This document shows positions 24,470 to 36,480 of a DNA stretch of 64,000 bases, piece by piece. This stretch comes from Pollenia angustigena. Its lineage: Eukaryota; Arthropoda; Insecta; Diptera; Polleniidae. How positions within the stretch are numbered: the first letter of the stretch is position 1; each line of letters opens with the position of its first letter. Made by a program: the position numbers and the translations under genes. The notes under the pieces are model-generated. The model saw only the letters and a list, made by a program, of their open reading frames with translations, did no database searches and was not told where the DNA came from. The stretch spans positions 68,605,393 to 68,669,392 of the forward strand of contig OV884059.1 in assembly GCA_930367215.1 (NCBI GenBank). Direction: 5' to 3'.

Positions 24470-26306
24470 AACCTTTTTGATTTTGAGCCATATAGAACTT
24501 GTATGTGTTTATTTAAAAATACATAAGCAATCTTTATATATTGTGTGCTTATACATTCCTCCTAACTCATCTCTTACTGTGTATGAAGATTACTTAAAAG
24601 CTATTGAAATACTTTTAAAAACAATTAATTCATAAGATCTTGTTCTTATATTTGGAGACTATAATTGCCAAAGATATCCTGGAATACTAGTTCGGACATA
24701 AACTACCTGATCCCAGTTCAAGCCTCGAAAGTCTCAACGAAATTTATTAATTGCTTGCTTAAGCACTGTTTTTTTTCAAATTAACTCCATCTCTAATGCG
24801 TTTGGTGAAATGTTAGATCTAATATTTGTTAATGAACCATCAGATTTTTCGATCTAATCCAGAGGATCAATATCACCAAACTGTTGAGATACACTTTTTA
24901 TATTAATCTGCTATTCAACAGAATAAAAAAACTCAACAACAGAAAATGTTTCGTTTTAAGTCAACCGATCACAGCAAACTCCATTTTCAAATGTCACAAA
25001 TTGACTGGTTAGATGAATTACACGTTTTTGGCGATGATTTGGACCGTTGTGTTATGAAATTTTTCAAACTTATTTTTCAATTTTTTTCGTATTCAGTGCC
25101 TTTGGTAAAACGAATTTGTTATCATGGTCCGCCCTGGAAGACAAAATATCTTACAAAACTAAAAAATAAAAAAAAAAATAAACTGTATAAAAATTTTAAA
25201 ATAAACAGTTCAACAATAATTATTCCAAATACTCCTTACCACGATCTGAATACACTATCGCTAATCAAATAGCTTATAATGCCTATTTAAATAAAGTAAA
25301 AAAATAACTTAAAAAATTACTCTAAATCATTTTATAAATCTGTTAACTCCAAACGACGAGCAGCTGATTTTCCTACCATTATGAAGTTTGGTGACATTGA
25401 ATTGTCTGATGATATTTTAATAAATTTGTTTGCTTATTGTTTTGCGTCAACTTACTCAATATCTACATTTGAATCGAATGATCAGTATTCTCTCATTCTC
25501 TATCCCTGAATCCAATAACTTTAATATAGCCGTAATAGATCATCTAACTGTCACAAAGTATATTAAAAACTTGAAACTGTCGTATGTTCCAGGCCCTGAT
25601 TTGGTTCCTAGTAGCATTACCATCATTTATTAATTAATCCGTTAACATATTTTTTTAATAAATCACTTAAACTATTTGGAAGGACTCGTTTATAATACCT
25701 CTATTTAAATCTGGATCAAAACTTGATATCTCAAATTACAGAGGAATTGCTTAATTTAGTATTATACCAAAACTGTTTGAAAAACTTTTATATGATACAC
25801 TATCACATCAGGCGTTATCTGTATTATCTCCATTCCATCATGGATTCTCTTAATCACGATCAACAATCACAAATCTTCTAGAATAGACAACTTTAGTTAC
25901 CGAAGGATTTATAGCAGGCAAACAAACCGACGTCATTTACATTGATTTTAGTAAAGCGTTCGCTAAAGTAAATCATAACATACTCGTTCATAAGCTTAAT
26001 CGATTAGGATTTAGCACTTCGCTAATGAAATGGATGGAGTCATATTTAACGAACAGAAAGCAATGTGTAAGGTCCGTTAACAAGTATTCTAATTACAAAG
26101 ATGTAGTATCTGGAGTGCCTCAGGTCAGTCATCTTGGGCCGATCTTATTTACTCTATTCATAAAAGATCTTCCTTCTGTTGTGGAAAAATGTTTATTACA
26201 TTCAACAATATTGATCAACAAATACTTCTGCAAGATGATATTAATTACTTGATATCTTGGTATACTGATAACTTAATGGAACTAAATGTAAAAAAATGTA
26301 AATATA
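24470..26306 (+). pseudogene. Second LINE: endonuclease fragment 2 and broken reverse transcriptase
   Basis: 24500-24680 reads IVCLYIPPNSSLTVYEDYL and LVLIFGDYNC, the late endonuclease motifs. 24946-25272 is the EN-RT linker (PPWKTKYLTKLKNKKKNKLY). Then come PGPDLVPSS (near 25590), IDFSKAFAKVNHNILVHKL (motif A, near 25945) and SGVPQVSHLGPILFTLFIKD (motif B, near 26110). The YADD block that should follow is deleted: LPSVVEKCLLH runs straight into helix sequence. Several frameshifts and stops. The frame breaks at 26306 in NVKKCKY, where a 7.4-kb transposon is inserted, and resumes with MIFSRTSPNN at 33730. Confidence 0.75.
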
Positions 26307-26688
26307 GAGCAATTCCATATGAAAGCGATCACCTTTTGGACGACCCCTCTCCGATTTTAAAATAAATAGTCTCAATCGATTGCCCAGCAAAAAATAATGT
26401 ACCTACATATTTTTTTTTTTATAGTGACTAGTTTAGTGGTGGTGTACCAGAGAACCTCAAAACTCACTATTTTTGTGCATTTATTCATACGCTAAAATTT
26501 ACAATAACTCTATACATGCAAAACAAAGTTCAACGTTGGTAATTTTTTTTTCCTTTCGTACACATTTGATATTTTCATTTATTCGTTTTTTATTGAAAGT
26601 GCTTTATTTGCATTTTTGTTGCTCACGCAATATAACACAACTGAGTAAATTCAAAAGAGCACATTCTCTATACTTTTGTTTACATTAA

Positions 26689-29634
26689 CCCTTAAATGCG
26701 CATTGTATCTTTTAAGATACAACCAAAAAAAAAAAAATCTTACGGTTCCAATTTTGGTCCAAATTTAAAAAAAATAAATTGAACGTACTTAAAACATTAT
26801 AACCCATTTTTTAAAAATAGCCCTTTCGAGGAAATCTTCTGTACTTGCGATTTATTAACAGTTAAAGCTAAAAAATAGTTTTGTGCAAAAATAAAATAAA
26901 ATTGATAATTACATGTTACATAACATTAAGCGGAGATAAATAACGAATTTGATTTGAAAAAATTCAGTGAAGTGTTAAAATATATAATTAAGCGAAAAAA
27001 GTATTTACAAAAGCTTTTTGTTTCAAAATTTGGCTACAGGCCGTTATTTAATGGTTGTATCTTTAAAGATACAGCGCGCATTCTTCTACAAATTTCACAT
27101 TCATTTTTATTTGAATAATGTACTGCGTTGCGGTGCAAGTTCATTTATATTTTATGCTTTGAACAAGCAGGTTCTATGTTCAGCGTCTTGCTTTCATTAC
27201 ACTATTAATTTTTTTAATAAAAATAATAAATAATAATAATTTTTAAGTCATGTCAGGATTTAGAAAGGTTGATGGAGTCAATATGACTGATGAGCAAGTT
27301 TGTGAATTACTGTTCAATAGTGATGGTATTACTTACGATAGTACGGACAACAGTGACTCAGATGAGGATGACATGCAAGTTACAAATTCTTGTAAAAAGA
27401 AACCAGAGCTCCAAGAAGCTACTGGAATTCTATTGATACAGGACGAAAACAATAAAGAAAGTGATACTGAGGATGAAATAGATATTGAAGGATCTATACA
27501 TGATTCTTTTATACAAATGATAGCTGAAGATGATTATCAGGAAGTTCCGACAGCTTCAGATTTGGGCCGATATGAACCGTTAGATTTAACACCTTCTACT
27601 TCTAATTCAAATACTAAAACGACTTATGGTCCGACAAATATTTGGGCTTCTTTTTCTTCAGAATTTAGTAGTGTTGATATAAATCCCAAGTCTTGGGAAT
27701 TCGAAAGAATTTTATGGAAAAAGGGACATCTTCAATTTGATGCTAAGCAAGTTCAGTTTGGAGGTGATTGTGATCTTACAGACGATATAAAAGCATTACA
27801 AACTCCTTTTAAAGTTTGGTGCCATTTATTTCCACAATCATTGGAGGAAGAAATAGTAATGGAAACTTTAAAATATGCTGGTGTTAACCAATCTTTTAAT
27901 TTTACAGTGCCAGATCTACGCAAATTTATAGGAGAGCTCTTTTACATGACGTATTACAAACTTCCAAACGCCAGAGACTATTGGTCTGCAAACAACCACC
28001 GAAGTGTTCATATAATACAAAGCCAAATGCCTATGAAACGCTTTGAAAAAATTCGGGAACTACTGCATTTTAACGACAAAAGCCAAATGCCTGATCGAAA
28101 TGATCCCAATCGCGACAGGCTTTATCTAATTAGACCGGTTATCGATACCCTAAATAGAACTTTTTCTACCGTACCGAAACTGGACAGATTGAGTGTAGAT
28201 GAGCAAATGTGCTCTACAAAAATGGGAAGTTATATGAAACAGTATTTACCCAACAAGCCAAAAAAGTGGGGGTTTAAATTATTTGTACTCTGTGATACAA
28301 TGGGATACGCCTATAAATTTGAAGTCTATAGCGGAGCAACTGAAAACTTAGCTACAGGTGAACCAGATCTTCAATCTTCAGCGAATATTGTCGTAAGACT
28401 TCTTCGGGAAGTACCCCGATATCAAAACTTTGTTGTATACTTTGATAATTTTTATACAACAGTGCCACTTCTAGTATATTTTCGCACTCAGGGAATTCTG
28501 GCTGTTGGTACTATCAGACGCAACAGAATAAAGAATTGTAAGTTACCTGAAGAAAAAGTAATGATGAAATTCCAAATAGGAGCAAGTCAGGAATATGTTG
28601 CCAACATACACGGTATCGAAAGACAACATTATCATGGAAAGATAATAGAATTGTCAATCTTATTTCAAATTATGTCGGTACTAACCCTCCATTAGATATG
28701 TATAACACAGAGAGTGAACCTTTAACAATTAAACGCTTTGACAAAAGGGAAAAATCTATCAAAAGTATTCCATGTCCACAAATCATTAAAGATTATAACT
28801 GTCACATGGGCGGAGTAGACTTGATGGATAGTTCAATAGGCCGGCATAAAATATCAATGAAAAGCCGTAAGTGGACAACTAGAATGTTTTACCACCTTCT
28901 TGACATGACATGTGTTAATGCCTGGATTCTTTATAGAAGAATAAACAAAGATAAACAAGGATCTGTAATGCGATTGGTGGATTTCAAGTTGGAAGTCGCA
29001 GATGCATTGTTTTCTTATAAAACAAAAACTGTTCCAGCAAGAGGACGTCCAAATTTGGAAAAACAAATTGAGGAAAAAAGACAAAAGCCGAACACAAGCC
29101 CAGCGCCGCCAAAGGACACCCGGCTAGATGGAACCAGTCACTGGATTACAATGGACAAAAAAGGAAGATGTAAGCTGCCCAAATGCTCAGGACAAACCAA
29201 AATGTTTTGCTTAAAATGTAAGGTGAATTTATGTGTAACAGCGGAAAAAAATTGCTTTTATGATTACCACAACTTTTAATTCCTTTTATATAGTTTATTA
29301 CCTTATTTCGCTGATTGTTTTAGTTTTTATAACATGAATTTTTTAAGTTTATTTTATTGCAAATTAAATTTACTGTTTTTATTATAATTAAAAATTATTT
29401 TTATAAATAAAAAAGCTTTTTAGTACTTCTAAAAATTAAAATACTCGTATTTTATTTTGAAAACTAAAATGTGGATAGTGCGCATTGTATCTTTTAAGAT
29501 ACAACCACTTTTTTTTAAAAATACATAGTTAAAAAATTTTAAAAAAAAAACGTGGTACGCAGTTGTTATTTTTTTACAATTTTACATATTATATATTTTT
29601 TTTGTTAAAATTGGCGTTGTTGCGCATTTAAGGG
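26689..29634 (+). mobile_element. Complete piggyBac-like element
   Basis: Perfect 13-bp TIRs CCCTTAAATGCGC. Target TTAA at 26685-26688, decayed to CTAA at 29635-29638. The palindrome GTATCTTTTAAGATAC occurs just inside the left end (26704) and inside the right end (about 29488), with a variant GTATCTTTAAAGATAC at about 27057. These are probably transposase-binding sites. Encodes one transposase broken by a single frameshift. Confidence 0.92.
27250..29279 (+). pseudogene. piggyBac-family transposase with one frameshift
   Basis: The first frame, 27250-28695 (481 codons), starts at an ATG right after an AT-rich leader and has an acidic N-terminus. It carries the DDE_Tnp_1_7-type catalytic core: the first Asp in RLSVDEQMCSTKMG, the second in VVYFDNFYTT. 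Around 28640 the frame shifts by one base. The continuation, open to 29279 (193 codons after the ATG at 28698), contains MGGVDLMDSS with the third catalytic Asp. It ends in the Cys-rich C-terminal domain usual for the family (CKLPKCSGQTKMFCLKCKVN). All three catalytic Asp are present. Total length about 675 residues is normal or slightly long for the family. The one frameshift probably makes it inactive, unless it is a sequencing error. It cuts and pastes DNA at TTAA in the nucleus. Confidence 0.9.
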
Positions 29635-30630
29635 CTAACAACAACAACAATAAACAACGATGAGACGCTTTTTCAAAATTAACAACAATAACAAAAATAC
29701 ATTGTACCTACTACTACTACTACTGTACTTTTTGTTTCTATGGAAATTGTGTGTACCTACATAAGCATGTGTGTTTAGTTTCATTTCAATTTTTTTTTCT
29801 TGTACCACATAGTTAATGCTGAATAAATACATGAGTAATGATTGTTTGATTTCTGGCTTTTTCGTTTGTATTTTTTGTTTCTTTACCAAACAATCATTTG
29901 CGCTCAGAACACTTAGAATCTTTATAAAAAAAAACGAAGGTAACGATTGTATAAATAACAAAGCACGATGTGCGTTATTTGAATGACTGCAAACCAGCAG
30001 CGAATATTTGCGGTTGCGCGAGTTTGACTGTATGACCGTAAGCGTGTGTATTTGTTGTCGTTAATTAAATGCGATTTTTTTTCAATTGCAAAAAGCTATT
30101 CTCTGTGGTGTACACCACTGTCATGTGACAAAATTGAAGAATTCTTCATAAGGGACCTCATTGAAATTTGTTTTAAAAAAAACTACTAAAGCGATCGCAA
30201 CGAGTGATAGCTCGTTGGAAAGGTATTGAATCAGGCTTTAATTGAAAAATAAAATTTTCCTAATTTTTCTTAGAAATTTACCTTTAAATTTTCCCAAGAA
30301 AATTAAATTTTCCGATTTTCCACAGAAGCTCCTAAATTTTCCGGCTAATTTTTTTTTTTGGATTCCTCATAAGTTTTGCTTTAAGAATCAGCAATAAAAA
30401 AATGGGCCCCGACTCCTTGTTTGGACAGGAGAAGAGCATTTAAGAGACCACCTTGTTAAAAATACATTTTAAAAATTATTTTACAGTTAAAAATACATTT
30501 ATGAAGAAAAAATCAATTTTTTTTAAGAGCCCCAAGTTGAGTGTGTAGTGAATATGGTCTGCCTGCCTTCACAAGATCGGCCATAAATCCATGGATAATA
30601 GCAGCAGTGGCATGTAATGGCACACCAAAC

Positions 30631-30814
30631 CCGACTGAGGCTACAGGTCATAAAATGTTTTGTAAATTTTTTAAATTACCAGGTAATAAATATTTCGCCT
30701 AAAATGACACGTGCAGAAACAAGTCATAAACACGGATTTTCCATAAATATGGCGAAATATTTATTACCTGGTAATTTAAAAAATTTGCAAAACATTTTAT
30801 GACCTGTGGTCGGC
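30631..30814. repeat. Foldback (hairpin) repeat inside the 7.4-kb transposon
   Basis: About 65-bp arms in inverted orientation: CTACAGGTCATAAAATG... and ...CATTTTATGACCTGTGG, meeting at GCGAAATATTTATTACC. A third partial end (AACATTTTATGACCAGT) follows at 30849. Possibly a MITE or an internal regulatory hairpin. No clear TSD. Confidence 0.7.
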
Positions 30815-31064
30815 TTATTGGCAGTAACCAATTAAGTCCCTCTTTAAAAAACATTTTATGACCAGTAGTTCACGCAAATTTTCCTATTAAAGAAAAGCAA
30901 ATATCGCTTATTTTTTTTTTTTACCTATTTTTTACCAAAAATAAATATAAATACTTCACACACTCTGAGTCAAATTTCAGTTGAATACTAAACGTGAAAG
31001 TGTTAAAGTGTTTTTTTTTTTTTGTAAAGTAAAGAGTGAAGCTGTAAAGACAATTTAAAGTAAA

Positions 31065-33095
31065 ATGAATAAATTGTGCTGCAATCCGTTTAACAAGAGT
31101 GGACATCGTTTAAGTATTAAAATTAACTGGTGTTTCGAAGCGATACATGAATGAATTAAATATACAATACGGTGAAGAAGCAGAATTCATTTGCCCCAAG
31201 TGTAAAATCGATTTGTCTCAACAAGCAAATGCATTGAAACAAATGCAGCCACAATCCGAGAGTGAAATGACAAGTGAACAAAATGTTTCATCTGATAGTG
31301 AGGCAGACATTCCGATGGTCAATATGTCTTTGAGTCCTTTGAATGAGGCTTTACCACTTTAGGTGAAGCGCCTATTAGAAAAAGAAAGTTGCGAAGTGAA
31401 ACATACAGGGAAGAGAAAAAAGGCAAGGTTATGAGTGCAATCGCGACAATATTTGATGAAGGCTCTGATAACGAATGCAGTCAAGCAGATGACGTTGATG
31501 ACGGCAAACAAATGATTGAGCAGTTGAAAAGAAAATTCAATTTAGCGACCACTTTTCCGGAGAAATGTCTCATTTTATCTGTGCTGCCTCAATCATGGTC
31601 TATACGCAAGATTTCTGAACAGTTTCAAACATCTTTTTACATCGCGAGAAGAAGCAAAGAATTAGTTCGACAGAAGGGCATATTGGCGACTCCCACCAAG
31701 AAATTTGGCTCAAGGACCCTCAGCGAAGCAACGGTGAAATTGATTCAAGATTTTTACTGCATTGATGACAACAGCCGCGCCTACCCAGGTACACGTGACT
31801 ATGTTATCACACGTGAAGATGGAGAAAAAGTACACAAGCAGCGCAGATTATTATTATGTAATCTATCCGAAGCATACCATCAGTTCAATGAGAAATACCC
31901 AGCAGAAAAAGTGGGATTTTCTAAGTTTGCCATCCTACGACCAAAAGAATGCGTGCTGGCATTAGACAGGCACGGAACGCATTCAGTCTGCGTTTGCATG
32001 TTTCATCAAAACATCAAATTAATTTTCTTTCCATGCAAGAAATTGAAAGTATTTCACGGTGAAATTGAAACATATAGGGACCTCCTGTCGAAGTCGTTGT
32101 GCGCATACCCCACGGAAAATTGTCATCTGTCCAAATGCGACAATTGTCCGAAGATTGACGAGCTAGAGCAATATTTGGCGGAAAAGTTTGAACAGCTGTT
32201 AATTCAGGAGGTGCATTTCAAACAGTGGATAATTAGCAGCGGCAGATGTTCCCTTGAGACCGTGGTAAAGCAGATTCCGGATTTCATCGAGGAATTCGGA
32301 TTCAAGTTGAATGAACTGAAGGCGCACCATTTCATATCCGAGATGCAATCGAAATTTCTAAAGGAAAATAAGGAGAAATTAGCCCAAAATGAATTCATTG
32401 TGATAAGCGACTTTGCCGAGAATTACACTTTTCTCGTTCAGGATGAAATTCAGGCTTATCACTGGGCAAACGACCAGTGCACGGTGCATCCTTTTTGCAT
32501 TTATTTCAAAAACGAAGATAACGAACTACAGACCGTAAGCCTTGTTGTTGTCGCGGAGAGTTTAGCTCATAATTATGTGTCCATTTATTTATTTCAAATG
32601 AAACTGTTTGAATTCTTAAGATCAAAATTCGATGCAATCGACAAAGTAACGTTTTTCTCAGACGGCGCGGCTTCTCAGTACAAGAATAAAAAAAATTTTT
32701 ACAATCTTTGCATAATTGAAGAAGAACAAAACTGCAAGGTCGAGTGGCATTTTTTCGCGACGTCCCACGGTAAGGGCCCATGCGATGCGTTAGGGGGAAC
32801 CCTAAAACGCATGGCGACTAAGGCAAGTTTGCAAATGCCATATACTGACCAGATCTTAAATGTACAACATTTGTTTTCGTGGATTCAAAGCAAGGAAGAT
32901 GCCATTAACACAGTTTTATGCACTCAAAAAGAACACGATGCCATGGAGCGACGAATTCAAAACAGATATAATAATGTCAAAACTATAACTGGAACGCAAA
33001 ACTTTCATTGCTTCATACCAAATATTTCTGATATGTCAATTAATGTAAAGCGGTACTCTTCGTCTGCCGACGTGCTAAATTTAAAGTTACTTTAA
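31065..33095 (+). pseudogene. Transposase of the 7.4-kb element (two frameshifts)
   Basis: Three frames follow one another. 31065-31151 gives CCNPFNKSGH (Zn-binding start). 31147-31362 gives EFICPKCKID (CxxC partner). The main frame, open from about 31353 to 33095, holds the catalytic part. Each join needs a shift of one or two bases, so the gene is probably broken. The main part has WSIRKISEQFQTSFYIARRS (helix-turn-helix-like), RHGTHSVCVCMFHQNIKL, CHLSKCDNCPK (Cys cluster), VISDFAENYTF (first acidic site), TFFSDGAASQYKN (second Asp) and FFATSHGKGPCDALGGTLKR (third Asp), an RNase-H-fold DDD-type layout. I recognise this as a conserved, mostly uncharacterised family in invertebrate genomes, probably Sola-like; the name is uncertain. 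It lies centrally between the long TIRs. Confidence 0.7.
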
Positions 33096-33726
33096 TTTTA
33101 TAATGATGCCAAGACAATTGAAATTTTTAATAAATATTGTAATTAAGTATAAGCAGCAAAATAAGAAAGATTTTTTCTTCATAAATGTATTTTTAACTGT
33201 AAAATAATTTTTAAAATGTATTTTTAACAAGGTGGTCTCTTAAATGCTCTTCTCCTGTCCAAACAAGGAGTCGGGGCCCATTTTTTTATTGCTGATTCTT
33301 AAAGCAAAAATTATGAGGAATCCAAAAAAAAAAAATTAGCCGGAAAATTTAGGAGCTTCTGTGGAAAATCGGAAAATTTAATTTTCATGGGAAAATTTAA
33401 AGGTAAATTTCTAAGAAAAATTAGGAAAATTTTATTTTTCAATTAAAGCGTGATTCAATACCTTTCCAACGAGCTATCACTCGTTGTGATCGCTTTAGTA
33501 GTTTTTTTTAAAACAAATTTCAATGAGGTCCCTTATGAAGAATTCTTCAATTTTGTCACATGACAGTGGTGTACACCACCACTAAACCAGTCACTATAAA
33601 AAAAAAAAAAAAATATGTAGGTACATTATTTTTTGCTGGGCAATCGATTGAGACTATTTATTTTAAAATCGGAGAGGGGTCGTCCAAAAATTTGCCAATT
33701 TTGATCGTTTTCATATGGAATTGCTC

Positions 33727-34183
33727 TATATGATATTCTCTAGAACGTCACCAAATAATGGCCTACATACTATGAATGCTTCTTTACTTAAATTGGTTGA
33801 TTCCATCAATGATTTAGGAGTACATTTTGACAGAAGGTTGGATTTCAAGAATCACATCACGTTAACTACTAACAAAGCTACTGGTGTCCTTGGGTTTATA
33901 AAAAGGTGGTCTAAAGAATTTTCAGATCCCTTTGTTACCAAGCAACTGTTTACTACTTTGGTTTGACCGATTACTGAATATCGATCGGTGATATGGGATC
34001 CACAGTACTCAGTTCACTCTAACAAAATCGAGTCAGTTCAAGTCCAGTTCTTATTATTCTGTCTTCGCGGATTGGGTTGGGACCCTCACATAAGGTTACC
34101 ATCCTATATTAACCGTCTGGCACTTATCAAGTTACCAATTTAAGAAGTCGTCGTAAAATGTTAAATGCTCTTTATCTACTTAA
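33727..34183 (+). pseudogene. Second LINE, RT C-terminal fragment
   Basis: Directly continues the frame broken at 26306: MIFSRTSPNNGLHTM, then VDSINDLGVHFDRRLDFKNH (RT motif E region) and LGFIKRWSKEF. An in-frame stop lies at 33964 and more follow. It ends at 34183, where a hAT element is inserted. Confidence 0.75.
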
Positions 34184-35677
34184 TAGTGTTTTCACACCTA
34201 AAGTTAAAACCTGGTTTTAACATTAAAACTATTAAAAGCTGATTTTGCGTTCACATTACAAGTTTTTCAAATCCGGTTTTAACTCACAGTTTGCCTAATA
34301 GTATTGTGCAAAATAAAATTCATTTCTCGTAGAAATAATTAAATTTGTATAAGAAATTAATGCAGGAAAATGCTTGGAAATCAAACAATTTTATATTAAA
34401 AGTGTATTTTAGAATATTTCATCGGTTTGACGTTTATTATTTTTTTAAATTAATTTATTTTTATTGAGTGCCATCCCAGCTAGCATTTGTGTGATAATTT
34501 TTTGTTATTATCTAAATGGGTCTTCTAAGATCCCATTTGATGAATTTTCAATTAAGCGACTGAAAAAAGAAATTATATATCGTTACCTAAAACGCAAAGG
34601 CCTTTACTAACCAAAAATCGTGTTTTTCGTTGGTTCTGATGTATTTTGCATCAACAGAAACGTCAGCAATATTTTGAGAAACAAAAAAATCTACAAAACA
34701 TTAAATGATAAACGCTTAAAGCCAAACTAACCGTGTGCATAGTATGTAACATTGTCAAAACAAAACTTGAAGGTTTTTTATAAGAAAACCAAATTATTAA
34801 CAGTTAAAGGCAATTTATCATTTAAAAAAGTTTTTTACTTCTCCTGTCTTCCTTTCAAAATGTAAGGTAGAGCCATTTGCGTTTTAGGTAACGATTAGAT
34901 CCGTCGATTCGTAATGATTTCTAAACATTTTTAAAATTATGTATTTTTGCCCATTCGTCTCGTCGAATTAGAAGAGAAAAAAAGTAATTTTCTTGTCTGC
35001 CAAACAAATAAAAAGATTGGCTAAACAAGAAGCCCAAAAATTACTGTCAATCAATGAAAATAAGTGCCAGTGCGAATGGTTTTTTTTTATTTCCTTTACG
35101 AGAACCCAATAAATAGAGTTGGTTCCAATAATCAAAAGCCATAATCGTTCTGCTTTTATCGGGGGAAAAAAGGCAAAACATGACAATTAGAAAATTATTT
35201 GAAATATAAAAAAACTATATAATTTACGATTAAAAAATGAGACGATAAATACTAACTAATGATTAGAAAAACTACCATTAAGTTGCTCAAAAAAGAATCA
35301 GAAAATTGCATCAAAAATTATTCTTTGAGGTGATTTATCGGTAGTGTAGTATTTTTTCACAACAAGAGTATCGTTTATGATCGAAAAATTAGCTCATATG
35401 CGGTTATGTGAAGCTGATTCCTAAAGTATTGGATTGTGATATTAAATGCTAGCTGGGATGAAACATTATCAGCTGTTTTCAATCTTTATAACTTGGTAGT
35501 ACTGAATTTAGAACTACGAAAACATGGTTTATTTCATAAAATCTACTTAAAACCAAATCAAAATAGGTTTTAAAATGGTTTTAAAAAATTTATTTTGTAT
35601 GGTAAAACCAGGTTTTAATGATTGGTTTTATCGTTAAAACCAAAATTTGTATTAAAACCTTAAGTGTGAAAACACTA
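34184..35677. mobile_element. hAT-like element splitting the second LINE
   Basis: TIRs TAGTGTTTTCACAC at both ends, followed by GGTTTTAA-rich subterminal repeats in inverted orientation. Flanks CTACTTAA and TTACTAAT match at only 5 of 8 positions, so the TSD is eroded. LINE sequence continues on both sides. Another element is nested at 34472-35460. Confidence 0.7.
34472..35460. mobile_element. Nested TIR element (CATCCCAGCTAGCATTT ends)
   Basis: 17-bp TIRs CATCCCAGCTAGCATTT in inverted orientation within the hAT-like element. No TSD recognised and no transposase frame. GTTACCTAAAACGC and its inverse near 34585 and 34885 give further internal symmetry. Confidence 0.65.
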
Positions 35678-35990
35678 TTACTAATAAACGGAAGCGTCAA
35701 TTCTCAAAACTTTCTGGGAAAAATAAACCTTAACGTACCTGTTCGTCTTTCAAGACATTATAGCATTCTGAGTATTAAATATTATACTAAAAACTTTGCT
35801 CAGTTTGATCCATTTCGTAGAGTCTGTGATGATTTCAATAAGTTATATAAATTTATTGACTTTAACAAAAACATTAAAATCATAAAGAGTGATACATGTA
35901 ATATCATATTTAAATTCGTTAAACTTATCGTTTTGAATATATGTAATTGCTTAAGCTTGTTTTTTTATATTTACTAAAATTTACAATTCG
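35678..35990 (+). pseudogene. Second LINE, extreme C-terminus
   Basis: The frame reads GSVNSQNFLGKINLNVPVRL and AQFDPFRRVCDDFNKLYKFI, typical of the tail of CR1/Jockey-like ORF2 proteins. It follows on from LNALYLLN before the hAT insertion. Last recognisable LINE segment. Confidence 0.55.
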
Positions 35991-36029
35991 TAATAGTCTG
36001 TAAGAATTTTCCATAAACACACAACATTA

Positions 36030-36480
36030 TAGGCCGACTGACATCCGACCTCGAAACAGAACTCCGTCCGACCCGGAAAATCCACGCAGGTATTTACCCT
36101 AACGACTGTCTGTAGAGTACAGATTTCCCATATGTCTCGTTGTTATAGACCTCGAAAAACCATTTTATAAGCTGGCTCATGACACCATCTGGAAGGTACT
36201 TTAATGCTAGACATCTTACTAAAACTTATTTCGCTTATAAAAAGTCCATACAATGGCTATACTTGTAAAGCACTTCATGATTACAATATTGGCAATAAAA
36301 CAAATGTAAATAAAAGGAATTCCCAGGGTGCCAAAAGAAGAGGAAACATCGCCAATACGTGGAGAAAACAGTTGGATTGCAAAGTAGCTGCAAACAGGGA
36401 AGTCCTGGATTGAAATAAATCTATTAGCTTGTACTAGATCACGATAGAACGCAGTTGTATAGAGCCTAGGCTACAATTTG
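36030..36480 (+). pseudogene. Possible third LINE fragment (RT motif A plus C-terminal tail)
   Basis: Frames around 36145-36260 resemble DLEKPFYKLAHDTIWKVL (compare RT motif A, DLEKAFD...H..LW..L). 36300-36440 reads SQGAKRRGNIANTWRKQLD, like the C-terminal KRRGRP..TWRR motif of endonuclease-RT elements. Stops and a large internal deletion are present. Confidence 0.4.

Larger units (their letters stand above)
26448..30105 (+). mobile_element. hAT MITE inserted in the left TIR, itself split by piggyBac
   Basis: Ends CAGAGAA, with perfect 8-bp TSD TGGTGTAC at 26440-26447 and 30106-30113. The right TIR of the host transposon shows the uninterrupted site near 33575. Without the piggyBac insert it is about 0.7 kb. 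It matches the inverted copy at 1-4374. No coding of its own. Confidence 0.9.
26307..33726 (+). mobile_element. 7.4-kb DNA transposon with ~560-bp TIRs (possibly Sola-type)
   Basis: Ends GAGCAATTCCATATGAAA (left) and its inverse (right). The duplicated target is TATA (26303-26306 and 33727-33730), and removing the element restores the LINE reading frame. TIRs run 26307-26447 plus 30106-30510 on the left and about 33168-33726 on the right. The left TIR is split by a hAT MITE. Transposase genes lie at 31065-33095. The 4-bp duplication, long TIRs and DDD-like transposase are consistent with the Sola group, but that assignment is from memory and unverified. A TA duplication with TA included in the TIR is the alternative. 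Confidence 0.8.
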
